Origin: a candidate division Zixibacteria bacterium SM23_81
Lineage (GTDB): Bacteria; SM23-81
Length of the DNA: 64,000 bases
Direction of reading: 5' to 3'
NCBI GenBank assembly: GCA_001304015.1
Contig: LJUY01000004.1
Location: 1 to 64,000, forward strand
In this document: positions 24,407-32,336 of the stretch, one piece after another
Position numbering within the stretch: the first letter of the stretch is position 1
How the letters are laid out: every line of letters begins with the position of its first letter
Notes under the pieces: generated by a model
What the model was told of the DNA's origin: nothing
Database searches by the model: none
The model's input: only the letters and a program-made list of their open reading frames with translations
Made by a program: the position numbers and the translations under genes

Positions 24407-27400
24407 ATGAAACGCTTCTTCCAGTTTTTCGCAGAAAGGCACCTTCTTGCCATCCTCATCACCCTGATGATCCTCCTGCTGGGATATAACACCTTCAGAA
24501 CGATTCGCCGGGATATGTTTCCCGAGGTGGACTTCGGGGAGATGTTCATCAATACGCGCTACCCGGGGGCTTCACCGGAGGACGTGGAGCTGAACGTCAC
24601 CAACAAGATCGAGGAGCAGCTCAAGGAGGTTACCGGCATAAAGACGATGACCTCGGTGTCCATGGAGAACATCTCCTTTGTCGACGTGATCATCGACCCC
24701 AATGCCAAAGACCAGGAAAAGGTTAAAACCGAGGTTCGGGATGCCGTCGGCCGGGTCACGGATCTGCCCGAGGAGGTCACCGACGCACCCCTGGTCACCG
24801 AGCTGAAGACCACCATCTTTCCGGTCATCGAGGTGGGGATTGCCGGAGATTTGCCCTACGCTCAACTTCGTCAAATCGCTAAGGAGCTGGAGAAGAAGCT
24901 GGTCAACGTTCCCGGGGTATCCAGTGTCACCAAGCTCGGCTATCTGGCCCGCGAGATTCAGATCGAAGTTTCTCCCGACGCGATGAGGAAATATCAAATA
25001 CCGCTATGGGAGATCATCGTCGCCGTCCAGGCCCGCAACATCCGCTCCACCGGCGGCTCTTTCGAGTCCTATACTAGCGAGAAAGATCTGGTTACCCTGG
25101 CCCAGTTCGACGACCCCCTGGAGGTGAAAAACGTCATCGTCCGCTCTACCTTCGAGGGTCCTCTTATCCGGGTTAAGGACCTGGCCGTTGTCAAGGATGA
25201 TTTTGAGAACGCCAAGGTGCTCTCACGAATGAACGGCCGGGCAGCCATCTCCTTTCTGGTGAACAAGAAAGAGATGGCCGACGCCATTCGCACGGTGGAC
25301 GCGGTGAAAAAGCTTCTCAATGATGAACGCCAGAGACTTCCGGAAGGCGTCGACATACTGCTCACCGATGACTTCTCCCGCTACGTCCGCAATCGATTCA
25401 GCGTGGTGCAAAACAACGGGCTCATTGGGCTCGCCATGGTATTGATCGTGCTGGGTGTCTTTCTCAATTTCCGGGTGGCTCTCTGGGTGGCCATGGGGAT
25501 TCCGGTGGCTCTGCTGGGTGTCATCTTCCTGCTGCCCCTTTTCGGCGCCTATCTGGACAGCATCGCCCTGGCTGCCATGATCATGGTTATCGGCATCATC
25601 GTCGATGACGCCATCATCATCGCGGAGAACATACAAAAGCACCGGGAACGGGGAGAGCCGCCCTTGAAGTCGGCCGTAGAGGGTATCCAGGAAGTCTACG
25701 GCCCAGTGCTGACCACTATCCTGACCACCTTCATCGCCTTCGCACCGCTGTTTCTGATGACGGGCATTTTGGGGAAGTTCGTCTTCGTCATCCCCCTGGT
25801 CATCAGCCTGGCCCTGTTCGTCTCGCTCATCGAGGCCACCGTTGCTTTGCCGTCCCATCTCATCATGGGGCTGCCCGGGGAGGGCTGCCAACCGGGAAAG
25901 GCCGGCAGCCGGGGATGGTTCCTTCGTCTTCAGGCGCCCTTTCGACGTTTCATCTGTCATATTTTGCGATTTCGCTACATCGTGGTCTTCCTGGCCATTA
26001 TGGCCCTGGCCGCTTCGCTGTGGTACGCCGGTAACTATATGAAATTCAGTTTATTCCCGTCACAGATGGCCGATGAATTCTATATCTTCATCGATCTGCC
26101 GACCGGTTCATCGCTGGCGGCCACCTCCGAGAAGGTCAGGGAGATAGAGGCGTTAGTGATGGACCTGCCCGAGGGAGAGCTGGAATCCTTCAGCACCCGG
26201 ATCGGGGAGAAGGAAGGCTGGTATCAGGTCGGAGAAAACGAGAACTGGGCGGTGGTGTCCGTCAATCTGACCCCCTTCTCGGAGCGAGACCGCAACGCCG
26301 ACCAGATCGTCGAAGAACTTCGCGCCAAAACAGATCAATTGCTCGGTTACGATGAGATCGTCTACTACATCGAGGCCGGGGGTCCTCCGGTGGGGCGGGC
26401 CATCACCCTCAGGGTGGTCGGGTCCGATGACGCCCTGCGGAAATCCCTGGCCGACTCGGTGGTCGCTTACATGGTCTCCTTTGGTGGGATCAAGGACATC
26501 GAGCGGGACGACAAGTTGGGAAAGGAGCAGGTGGAGATCAAGATAAATTACGACAAGCTCTCCCGGCTGGGGCTGACCGTGGCCGATATCGCCCAGAATG
26601 TCCGCATCGCCTATGATGGCCAGACGGTGACCAGCGTGCGCTATGGCGACGAGGATGTGGACTTTCGCGTTCTGTTTCAGGAAAAGGTGCGCACGGGAAC
26701 GAAGTATCTCAGCGACCTTCCCATTCCCAATCAAAGAGGGCGCCTGATACCGCTCAAAGAAGTGGCCTGGTTCCAGGCTGGACCCGGCCCCCAAAACTAC
26801 TATCATTATGATGGCGACCGCGCCATCACCATTACCGCGGATATCGTCAAGGACCAGACCACATCTCTGGAGGCAACTCAGGCTATTTTAAACCACTTCA
26901 AGCTGGACAGTGATTGGCCAGGGATGCGCTTCGAGCTGGGCGGCGAGGCGGAGGAAACCCAGGAGTCCATGGCCAGTCTGGGAAGGGCCTTCCTGGTGGC
27001 CATCATTGGGATCTATTTCATCCTCATCCTGCTGTTCAACAAGCTGACCCAGCCCCTCATGGTCATGACGGCCATTCCCTTTGGCATCGCCGGCGTCATC
27101 TTCGCTTTCGCTCTGCACGGCGAGGCTCTGGGATTTGTGGCCATCATGGGCATCATCGGCCTGGGAGGTGTGGTGGTCAACGACTCCCTGGTGCTGGTAA
27201 GCCATATCAACCGGCTTCAGGTCCAGATGCCCAATGAGGATATCAAAAAGGTAGTCGCCCGAGGGTCCGCAGACCGTTTGCGGGCCGTCGTCCTAACCAC
27301 TCTGACGACCGTGGGAGGGGTTCTGCCCTTGGCCTATGGATTCGGCGGCACTGACCCTTATATGGCTCCCATGTGTCTGGCGCTGGCCTACGGCCTTCTG

Positions 27401-27547
27401 TGCGCCACGCCCATTACCCTGGTCCTGGTTCCCAGCCTGTATGTCATTCGTTATGATGTCGGGTCCATCCTGCTGCGACTGGGCGAGAAGTTGGGTATCA
27501 AGCGAGAATGCCCAGAGCCCGAAACTTCTTCTGAGGAATCCAAATGA
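24407..27547 (+). CDS. RND-family efflux pump inner-membrane permease (AcrB/MMPL superfamily)
   Basis: Proton-driven exporter of 1046 residues with twelve expected membrane helices in two halves. TM1 is followed by the periplasmic pore-domain start FPEVDFGEMFINTRYPGASP. TM4 carries GIIVDDAIIIAENI with Asp400 and Asp401, the proton-relay pair of the family. The second half ends with GIIGLGGVVVNDSLVLVSHI and LPLAYGFG. The ribosome-binding site AAGGAG precedes the ATG. A TolC-type channel is upstream, but no membrane-fusion (HlyD/AcrA) gene is present in the window, so the periplasmic adaptor must be elsewhere or lost. A short ORF overlaps the stop by four bases. Confidence 0.95.
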   Translation: MKRFFQFFAERHLLAILITLMILLLGYNTFRTIRRDMFPEVDFGEMFINTRYPGASPEDVELNVTNKIEEQLKEVTGIKTMTSVSMENISFVDVIIDPNAKDQEKVKTEVRDAVGRVTDLPEEVTDAPLVTELKTTIFPVIEVGIAGDLPYAQLRQIAKELEKKLVNVPGVSSVTKLGYLAREIQIEVSPDAMRKYQIPLWEIIVAVQARNIRSTGGSFESYTSEKDLVTLAQFDDPLEVKNVIVRSTFEGPLIRVKDLAVVKDDFENAKVLSRMNGRAAISFLVNKKEMADAIRTVDAVKKLLNDERQRLPEGVDILLTDDFSRYVRNRFSVVQNNGLIGLAMVLIVLGVFLNFRVALWVAMGIPVALLGVIFLLPLFGAYLDSIALAAMIMVIGIIVDDAIIIAENIQKHRERGEPPLKSAVEGIQEVYGPVLTTILTTFIAFAPLFLMTGILGKFVFVIPLVISLALFVSLIEATVALPSHLIMGLPGEGCQPGKAGSRGWFLRLQAPFRRFICHILRFRYIVVFLAIMALAASLWYAGNYMKFSLFPSQMADEFYIFIDLPTGSSLAATSEKVREIEALVMDLPEGELESFSTRIGEKEGWYQVGENENWAVVSVNLTPFSERDRNADQIVEELRAKTDQLLGYDEIVYYIEAGGPPVGRAITLRVVGSDDALRKSLADSVVAYMVSFGGIKDIERDDKLGKEQVEIKINYDKLSRLGLTVADIAQNVRIAYDGQTVTSVRYGDEDVDFRVLFQEKVRTGTKYLSDLPIPNQRGRLIPLKEVAWFQAGPGPQNYYHYDGDRAITITADIVKDQTTSLEATQAILNHFKLDSDWPGMRFELGGEAEETQESMASLGRAFLVAIIGIYFILILLFNKLTQPLMVMTAIPFGIAGVIFAFALHGEALGFVAIMGIIGLGGVVVNDSLVLVSHINRLQVQMPNEDIKKVVARGSADRLRAVVLTTLTTVGGVLPLAYGFGGTDPYMAPMCLALAYGLLCATPITLVLVPSLYVIRYDVGSILLRLGEKLGIKRECPEPETSSEESK

Positions 27548-27801
27548 GAAAATGGGCATCTTTTTGCTTAATCTTGTTGACCGTTTTTGTCTCTTTTTCC
27601 AGGCCGGCCGATTCGCAAAAGCTCCTTGAGTACGTAGCGCAAGGCGACACCTTGGCTCAGAATAGAAGCGCCCTCCTTTTCCCTCGATACTTTCCTGTTC
27701 GCTGGAGGCTAGAATCGGTTTTGGAGCCGGGGCGGATTATTTTTTTCAAAGATGCTGGACAGCGCCGTTACCCAAAGAGCGTGAGCAACATCTTGCCATG
27801 A
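27544..27801 (+). CDS. Short ORF coupled to the RND gene, possibly a gene remnant
   Basis: Not recognised. The ATG overlaps the RND stop codon (ATGA), and the 85-residue product starts with a plausible signal peptide (MRKWASFCLILLTVFVSFSRP, cut near DSQ), followed by KLLEYVAQGDTLAQN. After about residue 45 the sequence becomes basic and irregular (PRYFPVRWRLES) and looks like a shifted frame. It could be the 5' part of a decayed exported-protein gene, perhaps a lost pump subunit, or a genuine small exported protein. The overlap supports translation; the function is open. Confidence 0.45.
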   Translation: MRKWASFCLILLTVFVSFSRPADSQKLLEYVAQGDTLAQNRSALLFPRYFPVRWRLESVLEPGRIIFFKDAGQRRYPKSVSNILP

Positions 27802-27954
27802 TCGAGACTGGGTCCCACCAGTGTCTTGATTGACTCAGCCTCTCCTTCCCTTCGATTTCGCTCATGTCACAAATTTCTTCTGGATTTCATTCTACACAGA
27901 ACGTATTTTGAGGCCGATATTGATCCTGCCAAATGGAAGTAAAACCTTCCGAGA

Positions 27955-28434
27955 ATGATCTTGAAACAGAAACCAGCCCAGTTGAGAACATACTGGAAGA
28001 ATTACTTCTTTCAGAGCCTTTTTGCCGGCCTGTCAGTGTTTGTATTGTTGGTCGTCCTGCACATGCGGAACATCGTGGTGGTGGCCTCCATCGGATCGAC
28101 GGCCTTCATCATCTTCACCATGCCCCGGGAAATAACGGCTAAGGCAATAAACGTCATCGGCGGACACATGGTGGGTTTCGCTTGCGGGGCGCTGTGCGCT
28201 CTGATCCCAAACTCCTATTATTTTCCGCCCGCTCTGAGTTATTCCGTCGCGGTGGGCCTGTCCATTTTCATCATGGTGGTCACCGACAGCGAACACCCAC
28301 CGGCGGCCGGAACGGCTTTGGGCGTGGCTATCTCTGGTTTTTCCTGGCAGGTGTTCATCTCCCTGGTCATCAGCGTGGTCACCCTCTCTTTGATCCATCA
28401 CTTCTTCAAGGCACATCTGAAAGATTTGGTATGA
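27955..28434 (+). CDS. HPP family membrane protein
   Basis: Integral membrane protein of 159 residues with four predicted helices and the family signature SEHPPAAGTALGVA. Further conserved stretches are ASIGSTAFIIFTMP and GHMVGFACGAL. HPP proteins are widespread; in cyanobacteria and plants some act in nitrite transport across membranes, but bacterial stand-alone members are mostly uncharacterised. No strong ribosome-binding site is visible before the ATG. It lies 31 bp before a kinase-like gene and might be co-transcribed with it. Confidence 0.92.
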   Translation: MILKQKPAQLRTYWKNYFFQSLFAGLSVFVLLVVLHMRNIVVVASIGSTAFIIFTMPREITAKAINVIGGHMVGFACGALCALIPNSYYFPPALSYSVAVGLSIFIMVVTDSEHPPAAGTALGVAISGFSWQVFISLVISVVTLSLIHHFFKAHLKDLV

Positions 28435-28465
28435 GAAATCCCGGATGAGATAGGAATGCTTTCAA

Positions 28466-29107
28466 ATGCCCCCGAAACTGCCGCCCAAGCTCTGTCCCAA
28501 GATCATCCTGGAAGGCACCCGGCTGACGCATAAGACCGACATCGCCTTTAAGCTGAATGAACATCCGCAGATTGTTGGGCCTCGCAAATACCGCTACCAC
28601 GCTCCTATTATTTCCGCTGAATGGTGTGGATTCACGAATTTTCCCTGGGGGCGTGGGCTGATAAACTTCGAGCCACAGGAAGAAGAGATGGCCATGGAGA
28701 CGTATCGAACCTGGGCCAGATTGTTCGAATTGCTCAAGTATTACTCCTGGATTGTGGACCGATTTCACCTTTCAACGATCGTCTACCAATTACGCCAGGG
28801 ACGTCACTATGACTTCAAATGGCTGGAGGAGCGATTGGCACCCCTGGGTTTTTGTATTGTTTTCTGTACCCGGACGAAGGAATCATTCGCACGAGCCAGA
28901 GAGAAACGCGTGAAAATCTCCGGCGAACCAAAGCAATACGGCGACTTAAGCGTTTTCATCGAGGAGCAGGAGAAGTTTCGAAAGGCCCTCTCGACATCAA
29001 CTTTGCCTCATCTCGAGGTGGACATGTCCAACGATGATGTCGAATTGGCCTGCCAGACGATTGCGGACTGGTTGAAAGAAAATGATCTGCTGAGATTCCG
29101 TACTTGA
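28466..29107 (+). CDS. Nucleotide-kinase-like P-loop protein with altered Walker A
   Basis: A 213-residue protein that resembles thymidylate/deoxynucleoside kinases. It starts with a strand and loop KIILEGTRLTHKTDIAFKL (12-30), where a normal P-loop would read G-x4-G-K-T; here Gly22 is replaced by His (G17-TRLT-HKT). Central DRFHLS (98-103) matches the DR-x(H)-x-S motif of these kinases. FCIVFCTRTKESFARAREKR (129-148) fits the strand plus LID Arg region. The conserved Lys23-Thr24 is kept, so nucleotide binding may remain. The substrate is unknown; phage-like dNMP kinase ancestry is possible. The assignment rests on motif order seen by eye. Confidence 0.6.
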   Translation: MPPKLPPKLCPKIILEGTRLTHKTDIAFKLNEHPQIVGPRKYRYHAPIISAEWCGFTNFPWGRGLINFEPQEEEMAMETYRTWARLFELLKYYSWIVDRFHLSTIVYQLRQGRHYDFKWLEERLAPLGFCIVFCTRTKESFARAREKRVKISGEPKQYGDLSVFIEEQEKFRKALSTSTLPHLEVDMSNDDVELACQTIADWLKENDLLRFRT

Positions 29108-29177
29108 TGGAAGCTCCACAAAATAGATGAATCGCTATCTTTGCCCAGGCGGATCTCTGTCTGTTTGGATACTTCAC

Positions 29178-30818
29178 ATGATCTGCAAAAAACCCTTCAT
29201 GCTGATCTTCGTCACGGCCTGCCTGGTCCTATCCTGCCGCTCAGGCCAACGGGCCACACCGTCATCAGCGGACACCGGACCTCGCCGCGGCGGCAAGATC
29301 GTCCTCCTTTCCCAGAACGGGCCCGACTATTTGGACCCCGCACTGGCCTATTTGTCGACATCCTGGGAGATCCTGCCGGCGGTGTACAACGGTCTGCTTA
29401 GCTATGTGAAAGCCGCGGGCGCCGAAGGACTGGACCTAATTCCTGATCTAGCCGCAGATATGCCCGTCGTATCGTCGGATGGTCGAACATACACCTTCGT
29501 CATCAAAGATGACATCCTCTTCGGTCCTCCGCTGAGCCGCCAGGTGAGGGCTGCTGATTTCAAGTATTCCATTGAACGACTATTCAGATTGAACTCGCCG
29601 GGAGTGGGCTTCTACATGAACATTCGAGGGGCGGCGGAGATAAGCAGCGGGAGGGCTGACCACATCGAGGGAATCGAGATCTGGGGCGACACGCTTACGT
29701 TCCATCTTCTGGAACCAGATGCCGTCTTTCTCAACAAGCTGGCTATGCCCTTCACGTACGTCGTGCCCAGGGAGGTGGCCGAGGACCATCCCCAGGACTA
29801 CTCGCAGCACAGTGTGGCCACAGGTCCATACATGATCGCGCAATATGTGCCTCGCCGGCGCATCATCCTGGTGCGAAATCCGAATTATTCCGGCCATGAG
29901 GGCTATGTCGACACCCTGGAGATCCAGCTGGGCGCGAACACACTCAATGCGGTGGCCAAGATCAAGAAGGATCAGGCTGATCTGTTGCTGGACGTTTTGC
30001 CACCATCGGAGATACCCCGCCTCAAGGGAGATCCTCGCTATGAGAATCAGCTGAAAATCTCACCCATTGGCTCCCTGTATTATATTTTCATGAACTTGCA
30101 AGTAGAGCCCTTCGACGACCTCAGGGTCCGACAGGCGGTGTGCTATGCCATCGATAAAGGAGCGCTGCTAAAGGTGTGGTCCGGCCAGGGAACCATCGCC
30201 CACGAAATTATTCCACCGGAGTTCCCAGCCTTCGAGGCCCTGAATCTTTATCCCGGACCGAATCTGGAGAAGGCAAGGGAGCTGCTGGCTGAGGCCGGCT
30301 ATCCTAAAGGCTTCAAGACCGATTTTTATGCCAGCAATTTGGATCCCAACCCGCGGGCAGCTGAGGTGGTCCAGGCTCAACTCAGGCAGGTGGGCATCCG
30401 GACCACCATTAGGCTTTTCGACTCTTCCGTCTACTACCAGCTCCTCGGCCGACCGGCTGAGAACATCCCCATGGGACTCACCGGCTGGTACCAGGATTAT
30501 CCGGACCCCTCCAATTTCATCGACGTCCTGTTCAACGGAAACCGGATTACGGCGGTGAGGAACAACAACGTCTCTCACTATGACAACTTAGAGGTCAACC
30601 GGCTCATAGAAAAAACGCTGATCTCGATGGATCCCGAGACCAGGAAACAGAACTGGCGCCGCCTGGATCGGATGATCAATGCCGATGCCCCTATCGTGCC
30701 CTATCTCCACTTCACCAACCACGCTTTCATCAGTAGCCGACTGGGTGGTTACATTTACCACCCCAGCGTTGGCACCCTTTTGACCCGACTCTATCTGAAA
30801 GAACGAGCCCGCCTGTGA
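29178..30818 (+). CDS. ABC transporter substrate-binding lipoprotein, peptide/nickel family (family 5)
   Basis: Periplasmic binding protein of 546 residues for oligopeptides or similar solutes. The signal ends in VLSC (Cys20), a probable lipobox. The mature part shows GGKIVLLSQNGPDYLDPALA, TFVIKDDILF with VRAADFKYSIERL, ATGPYMIAQYVPRRRIILVRNPNY, RQAVCYAIDKGAL and LTGWYQDYPDPSNFID, which together define SBP_bac_5. The ATG at 29178 is preferred over one at 29127 because it starts the signal peptide. The stop overlaps the GTG of the permease gene by four bases, showing coupling. Confidence 0.94.
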   Translation: MICKKPFMLIFVTACLVLSCRSGQRATPSSADTGPRRGGKIVLLSQNGPDYLDPALAYLSTSWEILPAVYNGLLSYVKAAGAEGLDLIPDLAADMPVVSSDGRTYTFVIKDDILFGPPLSRQVRAADFKYSIERLFRLNSPGVGFYMNIRGAAEISSGRADHIEGIEIWGDTLTFHLLEPDAVFLNKLAMPFTYVVPREVAEDHPQDYSQHSVATGPYMIAQYVPRRRIILVRNPNYSGHEGYVDTLEIQLGANTLNAVAKIKKDQADLLLDVLPPSEIPRLKGDPRYENQLKISPIGSLYYIFMNLQVEPFDDLRVRQAVCYAIDKGALLKVWSGQGTIAHEIIPPEFPAFEALNLYPGPNLEKARELLAEAGYPKGFKTDFYASNLDPNPRAAEVVQAQLRQVGIRTTIRLFDSSVYYQLLGRPAENIPMGLTGWYQDYPDPSNFIDVLFNGNRITAVRNNNVSHYDNLEVNRLIEKTLISMDPETRKQNWRRLDRMINADAPIVPYLHFTNHAFISSRLGGYIYHPSVGTLLTRLYLKERARL

Positions 30819-31759
30819 CAGATCCTGATAAACATTCTCATGATCTTTTGCTGCCGAACTTGAGCTTCCGGTGGCACGCCTGGCGGCGTTTTCGTCGAGA
30901 CCGTCTGGCCATCGCCGGGGGGATCTTCATTCTCTTCCTCATGGTCATTTCAGCGGCTGCTCCTCTGGTGGTCAAATACGGCACTCGGCACTCGCCATTT
31001 CAGCAGCACATGATGGACAAGATCACCGTGGGAAGAGGCCAGTTGGATGTCGTTGACGACGATGGGCTGCCGATGGGACCCAACAGGGTGTTTCTCTTGG
31101 GAGCGGATCTCACCGGCCGTGACGTGCTCAGCCGGGTCATCTACGGCGGGAGAGTTTCCCTGCTGGTGGCTCTGCTGGCCACAGGTGTTTCTTTGGTTAT
31201 AGGACTCATCTGGGGCACTGTGGCCGCCTACTACGGCAGTTTCGTCGACGCGGCTCTCTCTCGGCTCATGGAGCTGATGATGGCTTTCCCCATATTACTT
31301 TTGGCCATCGCCTTGGCTTCGGCAATGCAATCCAGCAGCCTGTTGGTGGTCATCCTGATCATCGGTTTCGTCAATTGGACTTATATCGGACGCATCGTGC
31401 GGGGACAGGTGCTTTCTCTCAGAAAACGCGAGTTCGTGGAGGCGGCGCGAGCTCTGGGGGCCGGAGACGTGCACATCATGTTCCGGGTCATTCTTCCTAA
31501 CCTGGTGGCGCCCCTCATCGTTTACTCTACTCTGGCCGTTGCCGGAAACATCCTTTTTGAGACGGCTTTGAGTTTTTTGGGTTTAGGTGTTCAGCCTCCC
31601 ACGCCAAGCTGGGGGAATATGATCCGCGAGGGCATGAGCTATTATAATGTGGCCTGGTGGATCACCGCTTTTCCCGGCCTGGCCATTCTGCTGACAGTGC
31701 TGGCTTTCAATCTTTTAGGAGATGGACTACGCGATGCTTTGGATCCCAGGTTGAAGTGA
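30815..31759 (+). CDS. Peptide ABC transporter permease, DppC/OppC type
   Basis: Inner-membrane permease of 314 residues. It has an N-terminal TM (GIFILFLMVISAAAPL) and a large loop with GADLTGRDVLSRVIYGGR, typical of DppC/OppC. The EAA loop EFVEAARALGAGDVHIMFRVILPNL (positions about 207-231; contacts the ATPase) is intact, as is the ending LSFLGLGVQPPTPSWG and DGLRDALDPRLK. The start is a GTG overlapping the upstream stop. The partner DppB-type permease lies 577 bp downstream, beyond a four-helix-bundle element. No ABC ATPase gene is present. Confidence 0.95.
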   Translation: MTDPDKHSHDLLLPNLSFRWHAWRRFRRDRLAIAGGIFILFLMVISAAAPLVVKYGTRHSPFQQHMMDKITVGRGQLDVVDDDGLPMGPNRVFLLGADLTGRDVLSRVIYGGRVSLLVALLATGVSLVIGLIWGTVAAYYGSFVDAALSRLMELMMAFPILLLAIALASAMQSSSLLVVILIIGFVNWTYIGRIVRGQVLSLRKREFVEAARALGAGDVHIMFRVILPNLVAPLIVYSTLAVAGNILFETALSFLGLGVQPPTPSWGNMIREGMSYYNVAWWITAFPGLAILLTVLAFNLLGDGLRDALDPRLK

Positions 31760-31791
31760 GTGGCTTGCCGTGACTGTGTCCATGAACAAAG

Positions 31792-31863
31792 TTTAGAGAA
31801 TTGAGCGAGTTAGGCGAGTTGAGAGAGTTAGAAAAATTAAAAGAGTTAGGACAGTTTACAGAG
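31792..31863. repeat. 9-bp-period tandem array, left arm of element 2
   Basis: Eight consecutive degenerate 9-bp units (72 bp exactly) of consensus ttagagag plus one variable base, in direct orientation. The last unit abuts the GTG start of the four-helix-bundle gene. Confidence 0.9.
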
Positions 31864-32225
31864 TGAAAATAAATAAACTCGAGGATATTGAGGCTTGGCA
31901 GAGGGCTAGGAAATTAGTACAGGAGATATATCGAATTACTGCTCGAGATGGGTTCTCAAAGGACTTTGGACTGAGGGATCAAATTCGGCGTGCGGCTGTT
32001 TCCATCATGTCATCGATCGCCGAGGGATTTGGTAGACGTTCAAACCGCGAATTCGCGAACTTTCTGAACTATTCTCACGGATCTACCGCCGAGGTTCAAT
32101 CTCATTTTTACGTCGCGCTTGACCAGAGTTATATCGAGAAGAAGACTTTCAATTCTCTATACAAACAGTGTGATGAAATATCTCGTATGGTGTTATCCCT
32201 CAGTAAATATCTTCGTAAAAAGTAA
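31863..32225 (+). CDS. Four-helix-bundle protein (S23/IVP/Avd-like family)
   Basis: A 120-residue member of the same family as the protein at 23.8 kb, but only distantly similar to it. It shows the full signature: LEDIEAWQRARKLVQEIYRIT, LRDQIRRAAVSIMSSIAEGFGR, REFANFLNYSHGSTAEVQSH and a Lys-rich end. The family is best known from 23S rRNA intervening sequences and from Avd in diversity-generating retroelements; free-standing members have no established role. The start is a GTG at the end of the left repeat array with no clear ribosome-binding site. Location inside a transporter gene cluster suggests insertion. Confidence 0.92.
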   Translation: MKINKLEDIEAWQRARKLVQEIYRITARDGFSKDFGLRDQIRRAAVSIMSSIAEGFGRRSNREFANFLNYSHGSTAEVQSHFYVALDQSYIEKKTFNSLYKQCDEISRMVLSLSKYLRKK

Positions 32226-32226
32226 A

Positions 32227-32326
32227 TTCAGCGAGTTGAGTGAGTTAAGCGAGTTAAGAACTAAGGAAATCCTATGATGATAATCTCTGCAAACTCTCCA
32301 AACTCTCTAAACTCTCCTAACTCTTA
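32227..32326. repeat. 9-bp-period arrays, right side of element 2
   Basis: Four direct 9-bp units (32227-32262, like ttaagcgag), a 22-bp spacer, then inverted units (32285-32326, like ctctctaaa). The inverted part is the mirror of the left arm. The end of the array, ttagg, may serve as a weak ribosome-binding site for the next gene. Confidence 0.88.
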
Positions 32327-32336
32327 GGTCCAAACC

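Larger units (their letters stand above)
31792..32326. mobile_element. Candidate four-helix-bundle (IVS-like) insertion element 2, 9-bp-period arrays
   Basis: A 535-bp unit between dppC- and dppB-type genes. The left arm is eight direct 9-bp units (31792-31863). After the gene come four direct units (32227-32262) and then about five units in inverted orientation (32285-32326). The left-arm segment 31841-31863 is complementary to 32303-32325 at 21 of 23 positions, so the transcript could fold into a long stem enclosing the ORF. The dppB-type start codon is 11 bp past the right arm. No transposase is present. Confidence 0.6.

Noticed and set aside
23823-32225. Diversity-generating retroelement (because Avd is a four-helix-bundle protein)
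   Set aside because: No reverse transcriptase and no template/variable repeat pair with adenine-specific differences was seen in the window.
31792-32326. CRISPR array
   Set aside because: The units are 9 bp and contiguous, without unique spacers; no cas genes are present.
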